Shown in pieces: positions 24,745-33,184 of a DNA stretch of 34,859 bases (the first letter of the stretch is position 1; the number at the start of each line of letters is the position of its first letter). The DNA is taken from assembly GCF_014879935.1 (NCBI RefSeq), contig NZ_JACSRD010000097.1:1-34859 (forward strand), in the 5' to 3' direction. The DNA is from Prosthecobacter sp. GTDB lineage: Bacteria; Verrucomicrobiota; Verrucomicrobiia; Verrucomicrobiales; Verrucomicrobiaceae. The notes under the pieces are model-generated. The model did no database searches, was not told the origin of the DNA, and worked only from the letters and a program-made list of their open reading frames with translations. Both the position numbers and the translations under genes were made by a program.

Positions 24745-25620
24745 ATGTCCGGCTACCTGCGGCAGCTCCAGCGCTCCCTTTCCTTCATCGAGGCACATCT
24801 CGGTGAAGAACTACGCATCCAGGCCATCGCACGGCACGCGGGCATGTCGATGTGGCATTTCCAGCGCATCTTCAGCGCGGCGCTCGGCCAGCCGGTGATG
24901 GACTATGTGCGAAGGCGGCGGCTTTCACGGTCACTGGAGGTGCTGACGGGCACGAACCAGCCTTTGATCGACATCGCGCTGGATCATGGCTTCGGTTCGC
25001 AGGAGGCCTTCACGCGCGCCTTCAAAGACATGTTCGGTGTCACGCCCGGTGCCTGCCGCAAACGCGGCGGCGCAGGACTGATGCCGCAACTCGTTCCCGA
25101 GCTCAGCACCGAGCATCTTGATCACCTCCACCACGGCATCACCATGGCACCCCGCATTGAAGACCTGCCTGCACGACTCGTCGTCGGCATCGAACGTCCG
25201 TTCATCTCCGCGTTATCGCCGAAGCGAAACAACCACCTCGTCATTCCACGGCTGTGGCAGGATTTCGGGCCGAGAATCGACTCCATCCCGCATCGCGTGG
25301 GCGATTTGGTCTTCGGCTGCATCTTCTGCGACGATGGAAACGAAGCCCAATGCCGCTACCTCGCATGTGTGGAGGTTTCTTCCGTTGCCGACGTGCCCAA
25401 AGGCATGGTGAGCCGCAAACTGTCGGCTGGAAGGCATGCCGTCTTCACGCATAAAGGCTCCATGAGCCGCATCGACCGCACGCTGGGCTATGTCTATGGC
25501 TCCTGGTTGCCACGTTCCGGCGAGCGACTCCGTTCCGCGCCCGAAGTTGAAATTTACGGCGACAAATTCGATCCCGAATCACCCGACTCCGAGATGGAGT
25601 TCTGCCTGCCGATCCAATGA
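24745..25620 (+). CDS. AraC family regulator with C-terminal GyrI-like effector domain
   Basis: Residues about 5-105 form the AraC DNA-binding domain with two helix-turn-helix motifs: LRIQAIARHAGMSMWHFQRIF, then PLIDIALDHGFGSQEAFTRAF with the family end FGVTPGACRK. Residues about 130-291 fit a GyrI-like small-molecule-binding domain (IEDLPARLVVGIERP, GMVSRKLSAGRHAVFTHKGS, EVEIYGDKFDPES), the layout of Rob/SoxS-type regulators. Such proteins often sense drugs or hydrophobic compounds. It is divergent from the 23226-24611 propeller gene across a 133-base spacer. Its TGA directly abuts the stop of the convergent DUF1905 gene. Confidence 0.94.
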   Translation: MSGYLRQLQRSLSFIEAHLGEELRIQAIARHAGMSMWHFQRIFSAALGQPVMDYVRRRRLSRSLEVLTGTNQPLIDIALDHGFGSQEAFTRAFKDMFGVTPGACRKRGGAGLMPQLVPELSTEHLDHLHHGITMAPRIEDLPARLVVGIERPFISALSPKRNNHLVIPRLWQDFGPRIDSIPHRVGDLVFGCIFCDDGNEAQCRYLACVEVSSVADVPKGMVSRKLSAGRHAVFTHKGSMSRIDRTLGYVYGSWLPRSGERLRSAPEVEIYGDKFDPESPDSEMEFCLPIQ

Positions 25621-25947
25621 TCACTCCAGCGGATGAACGGGGCCCAGAATGCGCTCTCGATCCATGCGCAGCTCCACCTCCACTTTGTCGCCTGACGCCT
25701 TCGATCCTCGGACCTTCTTCGGCACGGGTAGAAACTGGCTGCCGGACTTCGTGTCGTTCCAAACCGTGGTCTTCCACGTTTTGCCGTCCACGCTCGCGAT
25801 GACTGGCGTCATGCCCCAGGACCCCGTGACAGGCAGTTGAAGGCTCTTTGGCAGCGGCGCAAAGGTCCAGCCGCCTTTGCCGCCCGTGTGAAAGAGCGTC
25901 GCGGTGAAGCAGTGCGTTTGCTCAAAGGGATCGCGCTGTGGTTTCAT
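25621..25947 (-). CDS. DUF1905 domain protein
   Basis: This 108-residue protein covers one DUF1905 domain: [20 protein letters not shown], then [20 protein letters not shown] and [13 protein letters not shown]. The function is unknown; the family often occurs alone or joined to a YdeI-type domain, which is missing here. The only usable ATG is at 25947, inside the 3' end of the radical SAM gene, giving a 26-base overlap, so it is probably the second gene of that transcript. It has no signal peptide. The stop codon touches the AraC gene's stop with no spacer (together TGATCA). Confidence 0.88.
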   Translation of the reverse strand: MKPQRDPFEQTHCFTATLFHTGGKGGWTFAPLPKSLQLPVTGSWGMTPVIASVDGKTWKTTVWNDTKSGSQFLPVPKKVRGSKASGDKVEVELRMDRERILGPVHPLE

Positions 25948-27517
25948 GCGTGTGGCGTGCCTGCCGTTGATTACCGCGCTTTTCGACCGTTTTGGCCGCC
26001 ATGTGATGGCCGCGAAGGTTCAGTGCCTCACGACTTGGCGTGCGGTGCCAGTCGGTTTCGAGGGTGGTGGCGACGAGATCGCGATCTAGGGCGGCTTCAT
26101 TGACCAAAAAGTCGAACAAAGCCTGCGCCGTTACGTGGAGAGCGATTTGATGGGTGCGTCCGAGTTTGGCGTGCAGCCAGTCGCTGAAGCGAAGGAACTC
26201 GGCGAAGGGCGACTCTGCGTTTTGCCACATCAGCTTCAGCGTGCCGGTGAAATGGCCGCTGTTGGCGACGATGTCCCAATACCGCGCGAAGCGCCGCATG
26301 CGCTGCATTTGCTCAAACGGGATCTCGCGCGTGGAAAGGATCTCGTAGGGCGGATTCGGCGCGTAGATCATGCGATACTCGTCATCGTGCCGGACGATGG
26401 GCGTGCCGCGCAGTCGCTTCAGGATGCCGATTTGGATTTCCTGCGGCCCGAGACGCACGAGGCGATCAAAACCACGCCCAAAACTCTCGATGTCCTCGCC
26501 CGGCAGACCGACGATGAGATCCGCGTGGATGTGAACGCCGGTTTCCTCGCGCAGGAAGCGGAAGTTGTCCGCGAGGCGGTCGAGATTTTGCCTGCGGCTG
26601 ATGTTTTTCGACGTGGCATCATCAAAGGTCTGGATACCGACCTCAAACTGCACCGCGCCCGCCGGAAACTGACGAATGAGCCCGCGGAGCTGCTCAGGCA
26701 GACGATCCGGCACCATCTCGAAGTGCAGAAAGAGCCCCTCGCGCCAGCGATCGAGGAAGAACTGCAAAATCGCAGTGCTCGTCGGCAGGTGCAGATTGAA
26801 CGTGCGGTCCACAAACTTGAACTGCGTGGCCCCGCGATCCAACAAACGCTGCATCGAGGACAGAAACGCTTCCGTGGGAAAGGCGCGGACGGGAATGTCG
26901 AGCGATGACAGGCAGAACTCGCAGGTGAAGGGACATCCACGCGAGGCCTCGACGTAGATGACGCGATTTTTGAGGTCTTCGTCGGTGTAGAGCTCGTAGG
27001 GCGAGGCGAGTTGCGCGAGCGGTGGGAGTTCGGCGGTGATGACCTTCGGTAATGACGAATGAGGAATGGCGAATGACGAATCAATGTCCGAATTGGGGCT
27101 TGATTCGTCATTCGTCCTTCTGGTTTCGTCATTCAGCAGCCCACGGCATACTTCCGCGAACTTCACATCCGCTTCCCCTGTGATGACATGATCGGCGAGA
27201 GCGACAATGGGCTGGCCTTCCGTTTCATACGAGACCTCCGGGCCGCCAAGAATGACTCTGATATCTGGACGCAGCCTTTTCAGCAAGGCGACGACCTCGG
27301 TGGTTTGCTCGACATTCCAAATATAGACGCCAAAGCCAATGATGCGCGGCTGACGGGCCAGCAGGGCCTCGACAATCTCCAGCGGTTGCTGGTTGATGAC
27401 AAATTCGAGCATGCAGGCGCGGGCACGCAGCTCCCCGAGGTTCGCCATGAGGTAGCGTAGCCCGAAGGAGGCGTGGATGTATTTCGCGTTGAGCGTGGCG
27501 AGGACGATGTCCGGCAT
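25922..27517 (-). CDS. B12-binding radical SAM protein (DUF4080 type) with in-frame repeat insertion
   Basis: Residues 1-125 form a cobalamin-binding Rossmann domain ([53 protein letters not shown]). The radical SAM domain follows with Cys195, Cys199 and Cys202 in [11 protein letters not shown], which hold the iron-sulfur cluster, and downstream blocks [33 protein letters not shown] and [13 protein letters not shown]. The rest is the family's C-terminal region. Total length is 531 residues. Between the two domains, residues about 129-156 are encoded by a palindromic DNA repeat (27051-27133). They form a Ser/Asn/Asp-rich loop with no family counterpart that I know of, yet the frame stays open. 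The reaction is unknown; methyl transfer or related B12 radical chemistry is inferred. Confidence 0.92.
   Translation of the reverse strand: MPDIVLATLNAKYIHASFGLRYLMANLGELRARACMLEFVINQQPLEIVEALLARQPRIIGFGVYIWNVEQTTEVVALLKRLRPDIRVILGGPEVSYETEGQPIVALADHVITGEADVKFAEVCRGLLNDETRRTNDESSPNSDIDSSFAIPHSSLPKVITAELPPLAQLASPYELYTDEDLKNRVIYVEASRGCPFTCEFCLSSLDIPVRAFPTEAFLSSMQRLLDRGATQFKFVDRTFNLHLPTSTAILQFFLDRWREGLFLHFEMVPDRLPEQLRGLIRQFPAGAVQFEVGIQTFDDATSKNISRRQNLDRLADNFRFLREETGVHIHADLIVGLPGEDIESFGRGFDRLVRLGPQEIQIGILKRLRGTPIVRHDDEYRMIYAPNPPYEILSTREIPFEQMQRMRRFARYWDIVANSGHFTGTLKLMWQNAESPFAEFLRFSDWLHAKLGRTHQIALHVTAQALFDFLVNEAALDRDLVATTLETDWHRTPSREALNLRGHHMAAKTVEKRGNQRQARHTHETTARSL
27051..27133. repeat. Palindromic element inserted in frame in the radical SAM gene
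   Basis: The 83-bp segment starts AATGACGAATG and ends TTTCGTCATT. Its central arms CGAATGACGAATCAA and TTGATTCGTCATTCG are exact complements of 15 bp around a 15-base loop, and the outer ends AATGACGAA/TTCGTCATT also pair. The unit GACGAAT recurs within each arm. It encodes residues about 129-156 of the host protein. Confidence 0.85.
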
Positions 27518-27593
27518 GCGCGGGCATGCTGGCGCGTTTCCGCACGCGGAGCAAGGATGCGAGAGGACGGAGTCACCGCGTTTTCCGGCTTCC

Positions 27594-28556
27594 TCAGACC
27601 TTGAACTCCGCCCACAGCGGCCGGTGATCGCTCAAATAGTAGCGCACGAAGGACCGGAACTGCGCTTTCGTCTTTTCCTGCCACAGTTTGGCAAAAACGG
27701 CGCCGTCAAAGTCGAACACCCCCGCCTTGCCGGTGAAGCGGGTCCCTGCCCCCGCCGGAAAGAAGGCCACCTGGTCGTATTGCTTGTCACCTTCGAGATT
27801 GGAGCCGACCTGAGTGGAGTGCTCCGGCAGTGTCAGCCCGGTTTTGGTCAGTGCCTCGAAGATGGGGTCTCCCGGCTGCTTTTTCGGCAGATTGAAGTCG
27901 CCCATGGCGGCGATGAAGGGCGTCAGCGCATACTTGCTGGCGGCTTCGCGGGCGCACCAGCGGGCCACGGCGCAGGCCTCCAAGGCACGCCGGTCGAGCG
28001 CTGCCTTGGCTGTGTCATCGCCATAGTAGAGATGGGCGTTCACCAGGCAAAAGACCGTGTTCTTCACCTGGAAGGAGCAGATGAAGGGATTGCGATCAAA
28101 GCCTTCGAACTTTGCGAGCGTCGCCTCCGGGAGTTTCACGTTCTTCAAGTCGGCAGGCGAAATGGCGATCTCCCCCACCAGTTCACGCGGCCGCACTTTC
28201 TTCGAGTCATAGACGAAGGCCATGCGCTCATCATTGCCGGCGGCGTCGGAGTAAATGGCCCGCCAGCCAGCGGGCAGTGCCTCGAGCAGCGCATCAAGGC
28301 CGGAACGATCATTCTTCACCTCCTGGAGGGCAACCACATCAAACCACGAGACCACCTCCGCCAGGAGGGCATGATCTCGCGGATTGCGATCCTGGGTGCC
28401 GAGGTTGGCAATGTTCCAGGTGCCGATGAGCAGACGATTGGCCACCTTGGCCGGGATCGCACGTCTAGGCTCGGTGTCACGCCACTTGCGGAGAGCGGCG
28501 ATCTCCGTGTTGACGTTGTAGCTGTAGGTGAAGGAAGGTTTCGGAAATGACGGCAT
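27594..28556 (-). CDS. Endonuclease/exonuclease/phosphatase (EEP) superfamily protein
   Basis: This 320-residue protein has the EEP metal-dependent phosphoesterase motifs: [10 protein letters not shown] (Asn48), VVALQEVKN (Glu80), [18 protein letters not shown] and the C-terminal [10 protein letters not shown] (Asp310-His311). The superfamily includes DNase I, exonuclease III and sphingomyelinases; the lack of close AP-endonuclease features leaves the substrate open. No signal peptide is seen: the N-terminus ([19 protein letters not shown]) is polar. It ends 76 bases before the radical SAM gene on the same strand and is divergent from the protease gene across 121 bases. Confidence 0.9.
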   Translation of the reverse strand: MPSFPKPSFTYSYNVNTEIAALRKWRDTEPRRAIPAKVANRLLIGTWNIANLGTQDRNPRDHALLAEVVSWFDVVALQEVKNDRSGLDALLEALPAGWRAIYSDAAGNDERMAFVYDSKKVRPRELVGEIAISPADLKNVKLPEATLAKFEGFDRNPFICSFQVKNTVFCLVNAHLYYGDDTAKAALDRRALEACAVARWCAREAASKYALTPFIAAMGDFNLPKKQPGDPIFEALTKTGLTLPEHSTQVGSNLEGDKQYDQVAFFPAGAGTRFTGKAGVFDFDGAVFAKLWQEKTKAQFRSFVRYYLSDHRPLWAEFKV

Positions 28557-28677
28557 GCGGCTAAAACGGCCGCCGGACGCACTTCACACAAGGCCTCCTG
28601 TGGTGGTGACGCCACTGCCTGGATCACTCAGTCATTGATGAAAACCGGTCGTGCCGCTAGGCTGCGGACCAGCCGTC

Positions 28678-31600
28678 ATGCTCCACCGCCTTCTCTTGCT
28701 CCTGCTTTCGACCTGGGTGCTTCAAGCCGGAGGTGTCGGGTGGGCGCAGCAAGCACCTGCGGAGACACGCACGCGTTTTGAGATCCACGATGGCGGCCGG
28801 AAACGCGGGTTCGAGCTGGCCTTGGACGAAGTGGCGGAGAAGGCGGCTGCCCGGGGTCAGAAAGGGACGAAAACAGCACGCAAGGGAAAGAATCTCGGAG
28901 ACATGCGCCAACTGGCCCGCGAGACGGAGGCGGCATCCGGCCAAAGAGCTGACATCGTGCTCTATGAGGAGGGAAAGCCGCGTGATGAGTCCTCGCGCCG
29001 CATTTTGACACGTCGCGTCTTGTTGAAAGTGGTGAAAGGTTTTGATGAGCAAGCGGCGGCTGCCGCCGTCGGTGCCGTGGCGGTCGAGAAACCCTCCTAC
29101 GCCCCCGGTCATGTGTTGCTCACCCTGCGTGCTGCGGGCGATTCCCTGACGAAACTGGAGCAATTGAAGTCGCTGCCAGGTGTTTTGAGCGCTGAGCCGC
29201 AACTCGCGCGGATTCAAAAGCGGCGGCTCATCCCGAACGATACCTACTTCAGCTACGCCATCGGCAATCCGGGCTATCAGTGGCATCTGCGCAACACCGG
29301 CCAGAGTCCAGGTGTGGCGGGCGTGGATGTGAATGTGACCAGCGTGTGGGACAGCTACCTCGGCACGGGCATTCGCATGGGCATCGTGGATGACGGCCTG
29401 GAAGTGGCACATCCTGACCTGGCTCCGAATGCGGACACGGTGAATGACCACGATTGGAATGATGCCACACCGGATGATCCCACGGGCAATGCGAGCAGCG
29501 ACACGCATGGCACCGCCTGCGCTGGCGTGGCCGGGGCGCGTGGAAACAACGGCTCCGGCGTGTCCGGCTCCGCACCGATGGCCACCTTGGTCGGGCTGCG
29601 CCTGATCGCCGCGAATGTGAGCGATGCGGACGAAGCGGAGGCACTGACCTGGAAGAACGACGTCATCCATCTCTACAGCAACTCCTGGGGCCCCGCCGAT
29701 GATGGCGCGGACCTGCGTGATGCCGGCCCGCTGGTCAAAGCCGCGCTGCAGAATGGGGCGACCGTCGGCCGTGGCGGCCTGGGCAGCATCTGGCTGTGGG
29801 CGGCGGGCAATGGCGGCAGCGTCGGTGACAACTCGAACTACGACGGCTATGCCAACTCGATCTACACCTTTTCCATCGCCGCGCTGAACGACAGCGGCGC
29901 CCGCAGCGCCTACTCCGAGCCCGGTGCCAATGTGCTGGTGTGTTCACCTTCCAATGACACCGCATCCGGCCATCGTGGCATCAGCACCACGACGACGAAC
30001 AGCGGCTACACCCACAGCTTTGGCGGCACCTCCTCGGCCACGCCCCTGGCTGCCGGAGTGGTGGCGCTGCTGCTGGAAAGCCGTCCGCAACTCGGCTGGC
30101 GGGATGTGAAGGAGATCCTCATCCGCAGCGCCCGGAAGATCAGCCCCGCGCACGCGGACTGGGTCACGAACGGCGCTGGTTTTTCCTTTAACCATGAATT
30201 CGGCGCCGGGCTGATCAACGCGCAGGCGGCGGTGAACCTGGCCAGCACCTGGACAAACCTCGGTCCGCAGGTGACCCAGCAGCAATCGCAGACCGGTCTC
30301 TCCACCGCCATCCCTGATGGCAGCAGTGGCGGCACAAACGTGACCTTCACCATTCCTGCCAGCGTGCTCATGCGAGTGGAGCACGCCACACTGCATGTGA
30401 CGGCCACTCACGGCCGCCGCGGCGATCTCAACGTGAAGCTCACCTCCCCCGCCGGCACCGTGAGCAAGCTCTTCAACGCGCACTCCAACGACGGCAATCT
30501 CGATCTCGACTGGACCTTCTCCAGCGTGCGCCATTGGGGTGAGTCCGCAGCGGGCACCTGGACGGTGAATGTCAGTGACACCGTGGCCGGCTCCGCAGGG
30601 ACGCTCACGGGCCTCACCTTGACGCTGCATGGCACAAACATCACGCCTCCGACCGCGCCTCCGGCGATCACGAGCGTGTTGACCGCTTCCGGCAATGTCG
30701 AATCCGCCTTCTCCTATCAAATCGCAGCCACGGAGAATCCGCAGTCGTTTTCCGCCACGGGACTGCCTCCGGGACTGAACCTCAGCGCCAGCGGCTTGAT
30801 CAGCGGCACACCGATCCAGCAGGGCAGCTTCAATGTGACCCTCGGTGCCACGAACAGCCTCGGCACAGGCACCGCCACTCTCGCCTTGAACATCGGACCG
30901 CGCCTGCCCACGCCACCCGTCATCAACAGCCCGCTGGTCGCACAGGCGGTGCTGAACGTGGTCTTCAACTACCAGATCACCGCCACGAATGCCCCGGGCA
31001 GCTTTTCAGCGTCCAACCTGCCCCCAGGCCTCGCCATCAATCCGTCCACCGGAGGCATCAGCGGCACGCCGACCAGCGAAGGCAGCTACAATGCCACCAT
31101 CTCCGCCACCAATGCCGACGGCAGCGACTCCAAGACGCTGGTGATCAACGTGAGCGAGGTCGCCTCCGGCCTGGCGCAGGCTCTGGATGCTCCGCAGCTC
31201 GTCTTCACCACCGGTGGTGATGCCGCGTGGACTTTTCCCGGTTCCTCAAATCATGACGGTGTGGATGCAGCCCAAAGCGGCACCATCACCCACGATCAGC
31301 AAAGCTGGCTGGAGACGACGGTGCAGGGACCGGCATTCCTTTCGTTCTGGTTCCAGGTGGACACCGAAGGCGGCTACGACTGGTTCCGCTTCTCCATCGA
31401 TGGGGAGGAGCTCTGGCAGAGCAGCGGCTACCAGCCGTGGTATGACCGCCATCTGGGCTTTTTTGTGCCCGCCGGCATCCACACCGCACGATGGACCTAC
31501 ACCAAGGACGACAGCTACACGGATGGTGAGGACCGCGTGTGGGTCGATCAGGTCGAGGTGTCTGAAGCGCCCGTCTTTCTCGGCAGTGTGCTGAACAACC

Positions 31601-32385
31601 CCGACCTCCAGTGGGAAATGCCCGGCCCTGGCAACTGGATCATGCAGAACCGCCGAACCTCCGACGGCGTGAGCGCCCTCATCTCCCCCTTCTTCATCGC
31701 CGACAGCCGCAGCAGCAGCATCGAAACCCAGGTGATGGGCCCCGGGACCGTCAGCTTTGCCTGGACAGTGTCGTCCGAAACAAACGCCGACTACTTCCGC
31801 TTCGAGATCGACGGCACCGTTATCGACCAGATCAGCGGCAACAGCAGTGGAAACAACATCCCCTGGGCCACGCTCAGTCGCAATGTCCCCGCAGGCCAGC
31901 ACACGCTGCGGTGGCGCTACATCAAAAACGCCAGCGGAGAGGCCGGCCTCGATGCCTGCTGGCTCGACAACATCCAATACACGCCCACCTTCGCCAGCGG
32001 GCCGCCCTACGCGCAGTGGCTGGACAGCCTTTTCCCCGCCAACCAGCTCGGCAACGCCCACCTCACCGGCCCCGATGCCGACGACGACGGTGACGGCCGC
32101 AGCAACCTCCACGAATACGTCTTTGGCGGATCCCCCTTGGTCGCTGACTTTGCCAATCCACTGACCAATGAGCCACAAAGCACCGAGATGTGGTTCAACT
32201 ACTCCATCGAGACCACCAAGACCGATGTGATCCTCACCCCTTCCCTGTCCAACGACCTCGGCGAGTGGACCGACGGCACCGGCGAGTTCGTAGCCCAGTC
32301 CGGCGGGCTCAATCACTACCGCGTCCGCGTCCCCTGGACCGAAGGCCGGAAATTCTTCCGTCTCAAAGCGAGCCTCATTCCGTGA
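28678..32385 (+). CDS. Large secreted subtilisin-like (kexin-type) protease with P-domain
   Basis: The 1235-residue protein begins with a signal peptide (MLHRLLLLLLSTWVLQAGGV). A pro-region runs to about residue 180 (LTLRAAGDSLTKLEQLKSL, PGVLSAEPQLA). The S8 peptidase domain has the triad Asp238 (GIVDDGLEVAHPDL), His277 (SDTHGTACAGVAG) and Ser452 (GGTSSATPLAAGVV), so it should be active. A P/Homo B domain follows (about 540-655, RRGDLNVKLTSPAGT), then two putative Ig domains (SATGLPPGLNLSASGLISGT; SASNLPPGLAINPSTGGISG), two related beta-sandwich repeats (about 834-1105; SFWFQVDTEGGYDWFRFSID, SFAWTVSSETNADYFRFEID) and a C-terminal DADDDGDGRSNLHEYVFGG module ending KFFRLKASLIP. The kexin-like S8-P pair suggests cleavage of proteins at the cell surface. 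GTG at 28651 would add nine residues. Confidence 0.95.
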   Translation: MLHRLLLLLLSTWVLQAGGVGWAQQAPAETRTRFEIHDGGRKRGFELALDEVAEKAAARGQKGTKTARKGKNLGDMRQLARETEAASGQRADIVLYEEGKPRDESSRRILTRRVLLKVVKGFDEQAAAAAVGAVAVEKPSYAPGHVLLTLRAAGDSLTKLEQLKSLPGVLSAEPQLARIQKRRLIPNDTYFSYAIGNPGYQWHLRNTGQSPGVAGVDVNVTSVWDSYLGTGIRMGIVDDGLEVAHPDLAPNADTVNDHDWNDATPDDPTGNASSDTHGTACAGVAGARGNNGSGVSGSAPMATLVGLRLIAANVSDADEAEALTWKNDVIHLYSNSWGPADDGADLRDAGPLVKAALQNGATVGRGGLGSIWLWAAGNGGSVGDNSNYDGYANSIYTFSIAALNDSGARSAYSEPGANVLVCSPSNDTASGHRGISTTTTNSGYTHSFGGTSSATPLAAGVVALLLESRPQLGWRDVKEILIRSARKISPAHADWVTNGAGFSFNHEFGAGLINAQAAVNLASTWTNLGPQVTQQQSQTGLSTAIPDGSSGGTNVTFTIPASVLMRVEHATLHVTATHGRRGDLNVKLTSPAGTVSKLFNAHSNDGNLDLDWTFSSVRHWGESAAGTWTVNVSDTVAGSAGTLTGLTLTLHGTNITPPTAPPAITSVLTASGNVESAFSYQIAATENPQSFSATGLPPGLNLSASGLISGTPIQQGSFNVTLGATNSLGTGTATLALNIGPRLPTPPVINSPLVAQAVLNVVFNYQITATNAPGSFSASNLPPGLAINPSTGGISGTPTSEGSYNATISATNADGSDSKTLVINVSEVASGLAQALDAPQLVFTTGGDAAWTFPGSSNHDGVDAAQSGTITHDQQSWLETTVQGPAFLSFWFQVDTEGGYDWFRFSIDGEELWQSSGYQPWYDRHLGFFVPAGIHTARWTYTKDDSYTDGEDRVWVDQVEVSEAPVFLGSVLNNPDLQWEMPGPGNWIMQNRRTSDGVSALISPFFIADSRSSSIETQVMGPGTVSFAWTVSSETNADYFRFEIDGTVIDQISGNSSGNNIPWATLSRNVPAGQHTLRWRYIKNASGEAGLDACWLDNIQYTPTFASGPPYAQWLDSLFPANQLGNAHLTGPDADDDGDGRSNLHEYVFGGSPLVADFANPLTNEPQSTEMWFNYSIETTKTDVILTPSLSNDLGEWTDGTGEFVAQSGGLNHYRVRVPWTEGRKFFRLKASLIP

Positions 32386-32461
32386 CATCTCAGCAACCCG
32401 TCCGGGCCACTCAGCCCACGCAGCGAAACCACCCGGAACTTGGAATTTGACGCGTCTTTCC

Positions 32462-33184
32462 TCACGCCGGTGGCGTGGCGGTCGCGGCGGCGGTGTAGGC
32501 TTCCTTGAGCTTGGGATCGGTTTTCGTGTGGGAGCCGCGATAAACGAGCAGCAGGCCAAGTCGCGAGTGCTCGGTGGTATTCGGCGCGGAGTGATGGATG
32601 GTCTCGCACTGGTGGATGGTGGCATCACCGGGCTCCAACAGTCCGCAAAACTGATCGTTGAGCGGCACGGCGGGTGTTTCGGCGAGGCCGATGCTGTTGC
32701 CGCGAACGCCGCTGGGCTTGGTGGGCAGCATGCCGGCCTTGTGGGAGCCTTTGACGAAGAACACGGGGCCGTTCGCCTGGGTGACGGCGTCGATGGCGAT
32801 CCAGACGGTGAGCATGTCGGGCGGTGTCTGGCAGAAGTAGGCGTTGTCTTGATGATACGGCACGCCGGAGCCGATGCGGGCGGGTTTGTTGAAGGTTTCG
32901 ACGGCGCACAAAACGGGTTCGCCATGCACCAGCGGTGCGATGAGGGCCTTGATGTCCGCCCGCTCGCCGAGAGCGCGGAAGAAGTCGTTGTGCTCTTCGA
33001 GCCGCCAGAGATTGCGGACGGTCTTTTCGTCCTTTTCGAGCGTGCGGGCATTCAGCGGCTTGCTGGCGAGGTCGTCACGGATGTAGCGATCCAGCTCGGC
33101 ACGCACGGCGGCGACTTCATCGGCGCTGAGGAAGCTGCGATGCAGAATGACGCCATCGCGTTCGTAGTCGGTGAGGTGGTTCAT
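32462..33184 (-). CDS. Phytanoyl-CoA dioxygenase (PhyH) family Fe(II)/2-oxoglutarate oxygenase
   Basis: The 240-residue protein fits the PhyH fold. Iron ligands are His111 and Asp113 in VPYHQDNAYF and a distal His, probably His197, in ETIHHSAPN; Arg208 (HSRLGLLLVY) likely binds 2-oxoglutarate. FFVKGSHKAGMLPT and GLLEPGDATIHQC are standard family phrases. It begins MNHLTDYERDGVILHRSFLS, the usual start of soluble PhyH enzymes, and has no signal peptide, so it is cytoplasmic. The Ala/Thr-rich tail (TAAATATPPA) is unremarkable. The substrate is unknown: members hydroxylate lipids, amino acids or natural products. Its ATG overlaps the stop of the upstream TIM-barrel-like gene by 4 bases, so the two are coupled. 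It is convergent with the protease gene. Confidence 0.92.
   Translation of the reverse strand: MNHLTDYERDGVILHRSFLSADEVAAVRAELDRYIRDDLASKPLNARTLEKDEKTVRNLWRLEEHNDFFRALGERADIKALIAPLVHGEPVLCAVETFNKPARIGSGVPYHQDNAYFCQTPPDMLTVWIAIDAVTQANGPVFFVKGSHKAGMLPTKPSGVRGNSIGLAETPAVPLNDQFCGLLEPGDATIHQCETIHHSAPNTTEHSRLGLLLVYRGSHTKTDPKLKEAYTAAATATPPA

Noticed and set aside
24733..24750. TAGCAT 6 bases before the AraC ATG, suggesting a leaderless transcript
   Set aside because: No convincing -35 element lies at the right distance and a 6-base match is expected by chance.
28635..28663. TTGATG and TAGGCT 17 bases apart before the protease gene
   Set aside because: The -10 match is only 3 of 6 and would leave a very short leader, so it is too weak to annotate.
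31246..33051. 601-residue minus-strand frame spanning the protease and PhyH genes
   Set aside because: It crosses two well-supported genes, on the wrong strand for the first and in the wrong frame for the second, and shows no domain.
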